Positions 25,987-34,851 of a DNA stretch of 64,000 bases are shown piece after piece (the first letter of the stretch is position 1; each line of letters starts with the position of its first letter). The stretch lies in NCBI GenBank assembly GCA_021791895.1, contig JAJYVS010000010.1, positions 1-64,000 on the forward strand, in the 5' to 3' direction. The translations under genes were made by a program, and so were the position numbers. This stretch comes from Actinomycetes bacterium (GTDB lineage: Bacteria > Actinomycetota > Acidimicrobiia > Acidimicrobiales > RAAP-2). The notes under the pieces are model-generated. The model did not search any database, was not told where the DNA came from, and worked only from the letters and a program-made list of their open reading frames with translations.

Positions 25987-26165
25987 CTCCCAGGTCTGCG
26001 GGGCGGGACCCCGATGCTACCGACCCGCCTCGCGGGCCCCGTTGCTCCAGGTCAGAGCGGTGGACCTCACGGACTCCGGCTTGGTAATAAATTGCTCCGC
26101 CGTGGTCCGGCCCGAGCCAGTCGTGACTGCCGGTCGCTGGCGGGCGGACCGGACCGACTAATCCG

Positions 26166-27923
26166 GTGACCTCCCTCCCCGGGGACGCCCTCCGCCTGAT
26201 CGCCCGACGCCAGCGCGTTCGACGGGTCACCGCCCTCGCGCTGGCCGTGGTCGGGATCTTCGACCTGGTCACCTCGGTCCTTCCACCCTCCCGCTACCAC
26301 CTGGGCATCCTGCTGCAGTTCGCTCCCTTCGTCGTGACCCAGGTGGCGGCGGCCCTCTTGGCCCTGTGCAGCCTGGTGCTCCTGGCCCTCACCCGCGGGC
26401 TCCGACGAGGTCAGCGCCAGGCGTGGACGCTCTCGTGCACGATCGTGACGATCACCGCGATCTTGCACCTGGCCCGTGGGATTGACGGCCTCCAATGCGC
26501 CTTGGGGCTCATCCTCGTCGCCGTCTTGGTGGTGGAGCGCGACTCGTTCGGTGCGGCGACCGAGCCGAGCGCCAGGCGCTCGGGCGCGCTGCTGGTGGTG
26601 GGCGGACTGCTCGCCACGGTGATCGGGAGCACGGTGTCGATCGAGACGTTCCTCGCCCTCGACCGGGACGGACGAAGCCTTCCAATCCACCAGGCGATCC
26701 TCGGCGTCGTGGAGCGCTTCGTCGGGGACCAGACGGTGACGCTGCCGCCACGCCTCGACCGTTTCGTCTCCCCGACCCTGCTCGGGGTGGGCCTGGCCCT
26801 CGCGGTGTTCGCGGTGCTGATCGCCTCGCGCCCGCTGGTCGACCGACGTCAACGGGCCAGCCGACGGTCCCAAGAGCTGGCCCGCCGGCTGGTGGTGGCT
26901 CACGGGGGCGGCACGCTCGACTACTTCGCGCTCCGCTACGACAAGACGCACCACTTCAGTGGTGAGACCCTGATCACCTACGCCGTCCACGGGGGGGTTT
27001 GCCTCGTGTCCCCGGACCCGATCGGCCCGCCGGAGGAGCGGGCGCGAGCCTGGGCCGAGTTCTGCGCGTTCGCCGACGCGAGGGGCTGGGTGATCTCCGT
27101 GCTCGGGGCCGACGACTCGTGGCTGCCCGTCTACCGCTCGGCTGGCATGCGCCCCCTCTACATCGGGGACGAAGCAGTGGTGCACCTGGACGATTTCGAC
27201 CTCGCCGGGGGGCACCGCAAGGGTCTCCGTCAGGCGGTGAACCGAATCGCGCGGTACGGCTACCAGGTCTCCTTCTACGACCCGAGGGAGCTCGACGCGT
27301 CATTGGCCGAGGCGCTGCGCACCCTCATGGCCAAGAGCCGGCGCGGCGAGCGCGAGCGCGGCTTCTCCATGACCTTGGGGCGCCTCTTCGACCCGGCCGA
27401 TACCGACCTCTTGCTCGCGGTCGCCACCGACGCCGGCGGGACGCCGGTCGCGTTCTGTCAGTTCGTCCCGGCGCCCTCGATCGGCGGCTACTCACTCGAC
27501 CTCATGCGCCGAGACCACGGTGAGCATCCGAACGGGCTGATCGACTTCCTCATCGTCTCGACCATCGAGCACCTGCGTTCGGCGGGGATGGAGGCGCTCG
27601 GACTCAACTTCGCCGCGATGCGGGCGGTGGTCGCCGGCGAGCCGAGCGGGGTGCGCTTCGCCAGGTCGCTGCGCTTGGTGCTCAAGGTTCTGTCCCGGTC
27701 CATGCAGATCGAGTCGCTATGGCGGTTCAACGCCAAGTACGAGCCTGAGTGGGTTCGTCGCTACCTGGTTCACCCGGGCATCGAGCACCTGGGGGCGATC
27801 GGGCTAGCGGTCGCCCGGGCCGAGTCGATGTGGGACCTCCCGTTCCTCGGCCGCTACCTCGACGGCGGGCGGGTCAGGAGTCTCGCTTGGACTCGGCGCG
27901 CCGCCGAGCGCCGGGCCGCCTAA
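26166..27923 (+). CDS. Phosphatidylglycerol lysyltransferase-like (DUF2156) membrane protein
   Basis: A 585-residue protein. The N-terminal 230 residues hold about six membrane helices, fewer than the full MprF flippase. The C-terminal 330 residues match the LPG-synthase domain (DUF2156): LDYFALRYDKTHHFSG, GVCLVSPDPIGPPEER, IGDEAVVHLDDFDLAGGHRK, RQAVNRIARYGY and DLMRRDHGEHPNGLIDFLIV. Such enzymes transfer an amino acid from aminoacyl-tRNA to membrane lipid, lowering surface charge and sensitivity to cationic peptides. The build resembles the N-terminal part of mycobacterial LysX without its tRNA synthetase. GTG start. Confidence 0.85.
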   Translation: MTSLPGDALRLIARRQRVRRVTALALAVVGIFDLVTSVLPPSRYHLGILLQFAPFVVTQVAAALLALCSLVLLALTRGLRRGQRQAWTLSCTIVTITAILHLARGIDGLQCALGLILVAVLVVERDSFGAATEPSARRSGALLVVGGLLATVIGSTVSIETFLALDRDGRSLPIHQAILGVVERFVGDQTVTLPPRLDRFVSPTLLGVGLALAVFAVLIASRPLVDRRQRASRRSQELARRLVVAHGGGTLDYFALRYDKTHHFSGETLITYAVHGGVCLVSPDPIGPPEERARAWAEFCAFADARGWVISVLGADDSWLPVYRSAGMRPLYIGDEAVVHLDDFDLAGGHRKGLRQAVNRIARYGYQVSFYDPRELDASLAEALRTLMAKSRRGERERGFSMTLGRLFDPADTDLLLAVATDAGGTPVAFCQFVPAPSIGGYSLDLMRRDHGEHPNGLIDFLIVSTIEHLRSAGMEALGLNFAAMRAVVAGEPSGVRFARSLRLVLKVLSRSMQIESLWRFNAKYEPEWVRRYLVHPGIEHLGAIGLAVARAESMWDLPFLGRYLDGGRVRSLAWTRRAAERRAA

Positions 27924-27940
27924 CGATCGGCCAAAGGCCG

Positions 27941-29113
27941 GTGACCGATCGACTGCCGCGGCTCAACTCCCGACTCCAAGGGCTGGGCACCACGGTGTTC
28001 GCCACCATGTCGGCACTGGCCGAGGCGACCGGGTCCGTCAATCTCGGGCAGGGGTTCCCCGACTACGACGGCCCGCCGGAGGTGCTCGAAGCGGCGCAAG
28101 AGGCCATCGCCTCCGGCCACAACCAATACCCGCCCGGTCGGGGGATCCTGCCCTTGCGCCGGGCCGTCGCCGAACACCACCGACAGCGCTACGGCCTGGA
28201 ATTCGACCCTGAACGCGAAGTGCTGGTGACCGCGGGCGCGACCGAGGCGCTGGCCGGGGCCATCCTCGCGCTGTGCGAGGTGGGTGACGAGGTCGTCATG
28301 TTCGAGCCCTACTACGACGCCTACCCCGCTTTGGCGGCAATGGCCGGCGCCAGTCACCGGGTGGTCACGCTGCGCCCTCCTCGGTGGGACTTCGACCCAA
28401 CGGAGTTGCGGCGGGCCGTCACGGCCCGCACCCGGTTGATCATCGTCAACTCGCCCCACAATCCGACCGGCAAGGTCTTTACCGACGCTGAGCTCGCGCA
28501 GATCGCGTCGTTGTGCGTGGAACGTGACCTGATCGCGATCACCGACGAGGTCTACGAGCACCTTGTCTTCGAAGGCACCCATCGTCCTCTCGCCACCTTC
28601 GAGGGGATGCGCGATCGGACCGTGACCATCTCGTCGGCCGGCAAGACCTTCTCGGTGACCGGCTGGAAGGTCGGTTGGGCCTGCGCGAGCTCCGACCTCC
28701 TCCAGGCCGTCCTCACTGCCAAGCAGTTCCTCACCTTCGCCGGTGGGACGCCGTTCCAACACGCCGTCGCGACGGCTCTTGGGATGGGAGACTCCGCGGC
28801 CGAAGCGGTGTGCAAGGACCTCCGGTGGCGCCGGGACCGGTTCTGCGACGGGCTGCGCGAGCTCGGCTTCGCCGTCCTCGAACCAGCGAGCGGCTACTTC
28901 GCCATGACCGACGTTTCTGCTACTGGCGGGGTCGACGCCACCAGCTTCTGTGCCGAAGCGCCCCGACGGTTCGGCGTCGTGGCCATTCCGGCCGACGTCT
29001 TCTTCGACCACAAGGCTCCGGCGGCGGGCCTGGTCCGCTGGGCGTACTGCAAGACGACGGCCACGCTCGACGAGGCGCTTCGGAGACTCGCCGGTCGAGC
29101 CGAGTCGAGCTGA
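27941..29113 (+). CDS. Class I/II PLP aminotransferase (DapC/kynurenine-type)
   Basis: A 390-residue fold type I aminotransferase. It shows VNLGQGFPDYDGPPEV, NQYPPGRGILPLRRAVAEHH, VTAGATEAL, IIVNSPHNPTGKVF and ITDEVYEHLVF. The PLP lysine lies in SSAGKTFSVTGWKVGW. The pattern is that of actinobacterial N-succinyldiaminopimelate aminotransferase (DapC) and of kynurenine or methionine aminotransferases; sequence alone does not separate them. GTG 27941 follows the previous stop by 17 bases, so the two genes are likely one transcript. Confidence 0.9.
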   Translation: MTDRLPRLNSRLQGLGTTVFATMSALAEATGSVNLGQGFPDYDGPPEVLEAAQEAIASGHNQYPPGRGILPLRRAVAEHHRQRYGLEFDPEREVLVTAGATEALAGAILALCEVGDEVVMFEPYYDAYPALAAMAGASHRVVTLRPPRWDFDPTELRRAVTARTRLIIVNSPHNPTGKVFTDAELAQIASLCVERDLIAITDEVYEHLVFEGTHRPLATFEGMRDRTVTISSAGKTFSVTGWKVGWACASSDLLQAVLTAKQFLTFAGGTPFQHAVATALGMGDSAAEAVCKDLRWRRDRFCDGLRELGFAVLEPASGYFAMTDVSATGGVDATSFCAEAPRRFGVVAIPADVFFDHKAPAAGLVRWAYCKTTATLDEALRRLAGRAESS

Positions 29114-29285
29114 CCCTCGCACGGCCACTCCCGCCCGGGAGATTCAGGCCTCCAAGACCGCGAGAGAGACGACGCCAACAAACGCTTCGGAGCAGACGAC
29201 CGCGCGCACTTTGATCCCCACCGGCCCCGCCTGACCGGCCCAGGTCCAGGTCGAGGGCAGCCTCCATGGTGCTATACCAGGGTCC

Positions 29286-30206
29286 ATGCGCACGAAGAAG
29301 ATCGGCAGTCTCGACGTCACCGTGGTTGGACTGGGTACGAACAACTTCGGCTTCGGCATGGAGGCAGAAGCGGTCGGTCCGGTCGTGGACCGGGCCATCG
29401 AGGCCGGGATCACCTTCTTCGACACCGCCGACAGCTACGGAGCAAGCGAAGAGCGCCTCGGTCTGGCCCTGAAGGGCCGACGCGACCGGGTGCTCATCGC
29501 CACCAAGTTCGGTAGTCAGATGGGAGAGGGCAAGGGCGGAGCAAGTGCCGCCTACGTCCGATCGGCGGCCGAGCGCAGCCTGCGGAAGCTCGGAACCGAC
29601 CGGATCGACCTCTACCAGCTTCACCGTCCCGACCCCAACACCCCCATCGCCGAGACCCTGGGCGCCCTGGGTGAGTTGGTGGCCGAGGGCAAGGTTCGCG
29701 AGATCGGCTGCTCGAACTTCACGGCGGCCATGCTCGAGGAGGCCGAGCAGGCGGTCGCCGAGGGAGCGCCGAAATTCGTCTCGGTCCAGAACCACTACAA
29801 CCTCTTGAACCGCGGTGACGAGCACGAGGCCATTCCGGCCTGTGAGAAACTCGGCTTGGGTTACCTGCCGTTCTTCCCTCTGGCCAGTGGGCTCCTGACC
29901 GGCAAGTACACCCGTGGCGAGGCGCCGCCCGAGGGCACCCGTCTGCAGCGTTGGGGAGAGCGGGCGGCCGGTGCGCTCACCGACACCAACTTCGACCTGG
30001 TGGACAAACTCTCGACCTGGGCCGGGGACCACGGGCACAGCGTCCTGGATCTGGCCATCGCGTGGCTGGCTTCCAAGCCCTTCATCAGCTCGGTGATCGC
30101 CGGGGCCACGAGACCCGAACAGGTCAACGCGAACGCAAGCGCCGGGGAATGGGTCCTCTCGGCGGCGGAGCTCGCCGAGGTGGATGCCATCGCCGCCGGG
30201 GGGTAG
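29286..30206 (+). CDS. Aldo/keto reductase
   Basis: A 306-residue NADPH-dependent (beta/alpha)8 barrel. FFDTADSYGASEERLGLAL contains the catalytic Asp and Tyr, LIATKFG the Lys, and DLYQLHRPD the His of the AKR tetrad. C-terminal SSVIAGATRPEQV is the cofactor-binding end. It is one of three AKRs in the window; this one has an atypically short C-terminus. ATG 29286 lies seven bases after TATACC (29273-29278), fitting leaderless expression. The carbonyl substrate is unknown. Confidence 0.92.
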   Translation: MRTKKIGSLDVTVVGLGTNNFGFGMEAEAVGPVVDRAIEAGITFFDTADSYGASEERLGLALKGRRDRVLIATKFGSQMGEGKGGASAAYVRSAAERSLRKLGTDRIDLYQLHRPDPNTPIAETLGALGELVAEGKVREIGCSNFTAAMLEEAEQAVAEGAPKFVSVQNHYNLLNRGDEHEAIPACEKLGLGYLPFFPLASGLLTGKYTRGEAPPEGTRLQRWGERAAGALTDTNFDLVDKLSTWAGDHGHSVLDLAIAWLASKPFISSVIAGATRPEQVNANASAGEWVLSAAELAEVDAIAAGG

Positions 30207-30235
30207 CGGGGCGCGGCGCCGGGCGCGTCGTTCGA

Positions 30236-30751
30236 CTACCAGCGGCCGCGGTGCACGACCTCCTCGAGCGGGCGTCGGTTGGGGCGACGGATGGGGGCGA
30301 GAAGCCGATCGGCCGGGTATCCGAAAGCCAGCATGTAGGCGCAGATCCACTCGTCCGGGATCGACAGGATGCGGCGAGCGGCTTCCTGATCCCCGACGGC
30401 CGAGTGCCCGCTGCCGATGCCCCGGTCGACGGCTGCGAGCTGCATGGCCATGGCCGCCTGCCCCAGGTCGAACTGGTCCAGGGTCCGGTAGCGTTCCTCG
30501 GTCGGCTCGCGCAGCGTGAGCACCACGACCGCTGCCGCGCTGGCCAGGTGCCGGCCCCCACGCCAGAGCGTCGAGAGCGCCTCCATCGTGGAGCGATCAG
30601 TGGTGACCACGAAGTCCCACGGCTGGCGATTGGAGGCCGACGGCGCGCGCCGGCCGGCCTCCAGGATGCGGTCCAAATCGGCGGTCCGGACCGGCGTGTC
30701 CCGGTACGTCCGAACGTTTCGGCGGGCACAGATGGTGTCCCAGGTCTCCAT
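30236..30751 (-). CDS. Nitroreductase-family protein
   Basis: A 171-residue FMN-binding nitroreductase fold. It begins [21 protein letters not shown] and has [23 protein letters not shown], the FMN-phosphate contact block. GIGSGHSAV and [13 protein letters not shown] follow. Members reduce nitro compounds, quinones or act as dehydrogenases; the specific reaction cannot be told. It is convergent with the aldo/keto reductase, with a 29-base gap. Confidence 0.9.
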   Translation of the reverse strand: METWDTICARRNVRTYRDTPVRTADLDRILEAGRRAPSASNRQPWDFVVTTDRSTMEALSTLWRGGRHLASAAAVVVLTLREPTEERYRTLDQFDLGQAAMAMQLAAVDRGIGSGHSAVGDQEAARRILSIPDEWICAYMLAFGYPADRLLAPIRRPNRRPLEEVVHRGRW

Positions 30752-30864
30752 TGCTCACACCCTTTCGGTCGATCTCACCGAAGCGTAGGGATTGTGGTCA
30801 GCGTCCTGACCTCGAGGCGGGACATACTGGCGCCCCGATCCCGCCAAACGAGATGGGAGCGCCC

Positions 30865-31608
30865 ATGCCCTCGGTCGCAATCCGTACGCCTCACGGGGAG
30901 ATGCCCACCTATGTCGCCGAACCGAGCGGGCCGGGACCGTCGCCGGGGGTGGTGGTGATTCACGACGCGCTCGGGATGTCTAACGATCACCGGGCCCAGG
31001 CCGACTGGCTCGCCGAGTCCGGCTATCTGGCAGCGGCCCCCGACCTCTTCTACTGGGGACGGCAGATGGCGTGCATGCGCGCGGTGTTTCGGGACGTCCG
31101 CGCCCGACAGGGCCGGTCCTTCGATGAGATCGACGCCGCCCGGTCGTGGTTGTCCGAGCGCGAGGACTGCACGGGCCGGATCGGGGTCATCGGGTTCTGC
31201 ATGGGTGGGGGGTTCGCGCTGCTGCTCGCTCCCGGGCACAACTTCTCGGCCGCAAGCGTGAACTACGGGTCCGCTCCGAAGTACGCGTACGACCCGAACT
31301 TCCTCTCCGGTGCCTGCCCGATCGTCGGCTCCTACGGAGGACGGGACCCGACCCTGCGGGGTGCGGCCGGTCGACTCGACTCGGCTCTCGAGGCCGCCGG
31401 CGTCGAACACGACGTCAAGGAGTACCCCGGAGCCGGACACTCCTTCATGAACGACCACGAGGGTCTGCACGATCCGATGCCTCTCTACGTCGTGGCACTG
31501 AGCCGGATGAGCCGCTCGCGTTACCGGGCCGAGGAGACACAAGACGCCCGACGGCGGATTGTCGCCTTTTTCGACGACCATCTCAAGACGCCCAGCGCGG
31601 CCGACTAA
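30865..31608 (+). CDS. Dienelactone hydrolase-family protein
   Basis: A 247-residue alpha/beta hydrolase. The nucleophile is Cys in [16 protein letters not shown], as in dienelactone hydrolase (carboxymethylenebutenolidase). The triad Asp is probably in [11 protein letters not shown] and the His in [11 protein letters not shown]. The family opens lactone rings in aromatic degradation but includes many general esterases. ATG 30865 has GGGAG at 30855-30859; an ATG 12 bases upstream is possible. No signal peptide. Confidence 0.9.
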   Translation: MPSVAIRTPHGEMPTYVAEPSGPGPSPGVVVIHDALGMSNDHRAQADWLAESGYLAAAPDLFYWGRQMACMRAVFRDVRARQGRSFDEIDAARSWLSEREDCTGRIGVIGFCMGGGFALLLAPGHNFSAASVNYGSAPKYAYDPNFLSGACPIVGSYGGRDPTLRGAAGRLDSALEAAGVEHDVKEYPGAGHSFMNDHEGLHDPMPLYVVALSRMSRSRYRAEETQDARRRIVAFFDDHLKTPSAAD

Positions 31609-32003
31609 CGGGTGTTCGGCCTGACCTCGGCCGACCTCACCCGGGTCGCCGACGAGGTCGTCGTCGATCGCTAGGTGTTCTGCCCGGGCAGGTTGCTCAC
31701 GCCGCCGATCGGTGGACCGGCGAGGTATTGAGGTGTCGGCAGGGCTCGCGCCACCGGATCGCAATCTCGACCGGTGGGGCTCGTCGGGCCCGACGCTGAC
31801 GGCCCGCAACCTTCCGACCAGCGAAGACGGAGCAAGCAACCCGAGTCCGGGGCGGCGTCGAGGAGATGTCGTGTTACCGATCGTCATCGAAGCGTCCGTT
31901 GTTTCTTAGCGACAGTTGACCCCTTTCACAACTGCCCCACGACTTGCCCGCCGAAGATCGACGAGGTCCCGCCGGGACCAGAACCACAGAGAGGTTGCAG
32001 ACC
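31609..32003. other. 395-base gap with a possible gene remnant and an inverted repeat
   Basis: Directly after the hydrolase stop an open 20-residue tail (VFGLTSADLTRVADEVVVDR, stop at 31671-31673) without start looks like the end of a lost gene. Further on, CAGTTG (31913-31918) and CAACTG (31929-31934) form an inverted repeat with a ten-base spacer about 70 bases before the next start; it could be an operator. The sequence between is featureless. Confidence 0.4.
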
Positions 32004-32285
32004 ATGAGACGACATAGCAAACAGCTCATCGCCGGGCTCGTGCTGACCGGATCCCTGGTCGGCGTGGGCACGTCGGTCGCCTTCGCCGCCGGCACGTCGA
32101 ACTCGAGCACCACTCAGGGCACGACGAGTTCCCAGAGCACAAGCTCCACCTCGAGCACCGGGACCCCGAGCGCCACCGGAGGGAGCAGTGGCTCGGCCGC
32201 CCAGCCGGGCGGCACCTCGGCGCCCATGCCCAACGGGAACTGCCCGCACATGGGCGAGAGCCCGAGCTCCGGCACCACCAGCTGA
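32004..32285 (+). CDS. Small secreted Ser/Thr-rich protein
   Basis: A 93-residue protein. Residues 1-28 form a clear signal peptide (MRRHSK, hydrophobic core, AFA-type site). The mature part of about 65 residues is Ser/Thr/Gly-rich low complexity, ending with a short Cys-containing segment NGNCPHMGES. It is exported and may be O-glycosylated or wall-associated; no family is recognised. AGAGAGG at 31988-31994 supports the ATG at 32004. A strong terminator-like hairpin follows 12 bases after the stop, so it is a single-gene unit. Confidence 0.7.
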   Translation: MRRHSKQLIAGLVLTGSLVGVGTSVAFAAGTSNSSTTQGTTSSQSTSSTSSTGTPSATGGSSGSAAQPGGTSAPMPNGNCPHMGESPSSGTTS

Positions 32286-32296
32286 CCTCCACCGCA

Positions 32297-32331
32297 CCGC
32301 CGGCCCCGGGCACCGCACCCGGGGCCGGCGG
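32297..32331 (+). terminator. Strong hairpin after the small secreted protein gene
   Basis: CCGCCGGCCCCGGG (32297-32310), a seven-base loop, and CCCGGGGCCGGCGG (32318-32331) form a perfect 14-bp GC-only stem. No T tract follows, as is common for actinobacterial hairpin terminators. The position right after a stop codon and before the P450 promoter supports terminator function. Confidence 0.75.
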
Positions 32332-32458
32332 GCGGTCGGACCACCGAGCTGACTGAACTGGCGGCACGCCGGCACCGTGCCGGTGGACGCGGACGGGGGT
32401 GGACCAAGTACCCTGCAGGGGCCGATCCGTTTCGATCCGGTCGCCCCGGGAGGCCCAC

Positions 32459-33739
32459 ATGACCACGTTCGTCTCCGGAAGCGGGCTCGCCATCAGCGAT
32501 GCCGACTTCTGGCGCCGCCCTCTCAACGAACGCATGGCCGATTTCGCCGTGCTTCGCGAGCAGAGCGCCTTCATCCCCAACGAGCTGGGTGACACCGCCA
32601 TCGGCGAGGAGAGCTCCTTCTACGCGGTCATCCGTCACGCCGAGGTCACCGAGATCAGCCGTAAGCCCCAGCTCTTCTGCTCGGGCCGCGGATCCACGTC
32701 CATCCAGGACCTGCCCATGGAGGCGGCCGAGTACTTCGGCTCGTTCATCACCATGGACGACCCGAGGCATGCCCGGCAGCGCCTGGTGGTGGGGAGCGCC
32801 TTCACCCCTCGGAGGCTCGCCGCGCTGGTCGAGTCGGTGGGGAGCATCTGCGCCGAGCTCATCGACGAGATGTGCGAGCAGGGTGAGGTGGACCTGGTCC
32901 AGGCGCTCTCGGCACCGTTCCCGCTCCTCGTGATCTGCGACATGATGGGCATCCCCCGCTCGGAGTTCAAGACCGTCCTCGATGCTTCCAACGTGATCCT
33001 CGGTGCCGGCGACCCCGAGTTCTTCGGTGACCGCGACCCCTTCGAGACCCTGATCGGGGCCGGTGCCACGCTGGTGGGGTTGATGAACGAGCTGGCCGAG
33101 GACCGGCGGCAGAACCCCACCGACGATCTCACCTCGGCCCTGGTCCACACCGAGGTGGACGGTCAGCGTCTCGCCCCCGAAGAGCTGGGGCCGTTCTTCA
33201 TCCTGCTGGCCGTCGCGGGTAACGACACCACGAGGACGGCCACCACGATGGGCATGTCGATCCTGGGTGACAACCCCGATCAGCGGCGCATCTGGCAGGA
33301 CGACCCCGACGGGGTCACCGCGACGGCGGTGGACGAGATCGTCCGCTACGCCTCCCCGGTCGTCTTCATGCGCCGGACCGCCACCGAGCCGGTCGTCGTC
33401 TCGGGCCAGCAGTTCGAGGAGGGTGATCGGTTCATCCTCTTCTACGGTGCCGCCAACCGCGATCCTCGGGTCTTCGAAGACCCCGAACGATTCGACGTCC
33501 GTCGCAGCCCGAATCCCCACATCGGGTTCGGTGGCCCGGGTCCGCACTTCTGCCTCGGCGCCCATCTGGCCCGGCGCGAGCTCGGCATCGCCTTCGCGCA
33601 GCTCTTCGAGCGGCTCCCCGACATCCACCCGGTCTCGGAGCCCGAGTACCTGGCCACCTCGTTCGGCCCTCCCCTCGTGAGCGGGGTGAAACACCTGAGG
33701 GTCGCCTTCACCCCGACCAAGCCGCGCTCGGCCGGCTGA
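32459..33739 (+). CDS. Cytochrome P450 (CYP124/125/142-like)
   Basis: A 426-residue soluble P450. The I-helix has AGNDTTRTA near 252-260, the ExxR is E-I-V-R near 293, and the haem loop is FGGPGPHFCLGAHLAR with the Cys ligand near residue 363. The extra residue in the loop (FGGxGxHxC) and the AGNDTTR I-helix are typical of mycobacterial P450s that oxidise the end of sterol or branched lipid side chains. A GGGAGG site precedes the ATG. It opens the catabolic-looking block; electron donors are not in the window. Confidence 0.95.
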   Translation: MTTFVSGSGLAISDADFWRRPLNERMADFAVLREQSAFIPNELGDTAIGEESSFYAVIRHAEVTEISRKPQLFCSGRGSTSIQDLPMEAAEYFGSFITMDDPRHARQRLVVGSAFTPRRLAALVESVGSICAELIDEMCEQGEVDLVQALSAPFPLLVICDMMGIPRSEFKTVLDASNVILGAGDPEFFGDRDPFETLIGAGATLVGLMNELAEDRRQNPTDDLTSALVHTEVDGQRLAPEELGPFFILLAVAGNDTTRTATTMGMSILGDNPDQRRIWQDDPDGVTATAVDEIVRYASPVVFMRRTATEPVVVSGQQFEEGDRFILFYGAANRDPRVFEDPERFDVRRSPNPHIGFGGPGPHFCLGAHLARRELGIAFAQLFERLPDIHPVSEPEYLATSFGPPLVSGVKHLRVAFTPTKPRSAG

Positions 33740-33743
33740 TCCC

Positions 33744-34826
33744 TCAGCCCGACCGGATCACCGCCGCGGCATCGAGGTCGGCCGCCATCTGGGCCGACCG
33801 GTTGGCCATGGCCATGAACATGGCGTCGCCACGGTCGGTGCGTCCCACCACCATCGAGGCGAACACCGCCATGGCCAGGCTGGAGTAGGAGAACCTCACG
33901 TACTCGTTCCAGCACTGGTCGAAGGGGTAGTCGTCCACGCCGTAGTCGTCGAGGAGCCGGCGGTGGTAGCGGGCGAGGAGCGCCCGCTCGCAACTCCGAC
34001 GCACCTCGGGCTCGAAGGCGTTGCCGAGAAAGTACGCGACGTCCCTGGCCCCCGCGCCGAGCTGCACGGTCTGCCAGTCGACGACGGTCAGCCCCCGACC
34101 GGGCGGACCGCTGAAGAGCATGTTGTCCAGACGAAAGTCGCAATGGGTGGGGGTGGTGACCCGGTTCGTCGACGAGCTCAGGAGCGGGGCCAGCTCGGCG
34201 AGCTGCCTGCCGGCCTCCAACGTGACTTCCAGCACCGAGGCGCGGTAGCGCTCGACGAAGCCGTCCCACACCATCGAGAGAGCCGACTCCAATCCGCCAC
34301 CCCCGCTGCCGTTGCGACCCAGCCATTCGACCGACGCCAGGCCCGGGTCGCCCCAGCGTGGACCGTGCAGCCGAGCCGCCTCGTCCATCGCGAGCTCGGC
34401 TTCGTCCACGCTGCAGCCGGCGATCTGGTCGCCCTGGACCGCCGGCGCCAGGTCCTCCATCAAGAGCACCGCCTGCGCCGTCCCCGGGGTCACGGCAGCG
34501 AAGTAGCAACGCGGTCGGGCCACGTCGAGGGTGGGAGCCAGCTCGCGGTAGAAGGCGACCTCCGTTTCGTAGAGACGCATCGACACCCCGGCAGCGGCGC
34601 TCGCCGGATTCGACGAGCCGAATTTGCCCACCACCGTGCTCGGCCCAGGGACCCCCTCGTATCGGAGCGCGAAGCGCACGTTGTCGCCGATCTGGCCGGT
34701 GCCGATGGGTGACCCCTCCACCGCCAGCACCGAGGAGTCCTCGCCGATCGCGCCGGCCTCCTGCAACACCTCGGTCAACCAGGCCGGGGTGACCGAGGCC
34801 GCCGACCCGACCACCGAGGGGGTCAC
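33744..34826 (-). CDS. Aminoglycoside-phosphotransferase-fold kinase (ecdysteroid-kinase-like)
   Basis: A 360-residue protein kinase-like fold. A Lys in VVGKFGSS would bind ATP; VLLMEDLAP is the hinge. The catalytic loop THCDFRLDNMLF and metal-binding VVDWQ are intact. Such APH-type proteins cluster with steroid and lipid catabolism genes in actinobacteria and probably phosphorylate a hydroxyl of a small hydrophobic molecule rather than an antibiotic. It ends five bases from the convergent P450 gene and follows the next gene by 25 bases, forming a two-gene unit. Confidence 0.85.
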   Translation of the reverse strand: MTPSVVGSAASVTPAWLTEVLQEAGAIGEDSSVLAVEGSPIGTGQIGDNVRFALRYEGVPGPSTVVGKFGSSNPASAAAGVSMRLYETEVAFYRELAPTLDVARPRCYFAAVTPGTAQAVLLMEDLAPAVQGDQIAGCSVDEAELAMDEAARLHGPRWGDPGLASVEWLGRNGSGGGGLESALSMVWDGFVERYRASVLEVTLEAGRQLAELAPLLSSSTNRVTTPTHCDFRLDNMLFSGPPGRGLTVVDWQTVQLGAGARDVAYFLGNAFEPEVRRSCERALLARYHRRLLDDYGVDDYPFDQCWNEYVRFSYSSLAMAVFASMVVGRTDRGDAMFMAMANRSAQMAADLDAAAVIRSG

Positions 34827-34851
34827 CGCCAGCGCCAGGAGCGGGGTCGGT

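Noticed and set aside
31611-31673. A short separate gene after the dienelactone hydrolase
   Set aside because: 20 codons with no start or ribosome binding site; at most the tail of a lost gene.
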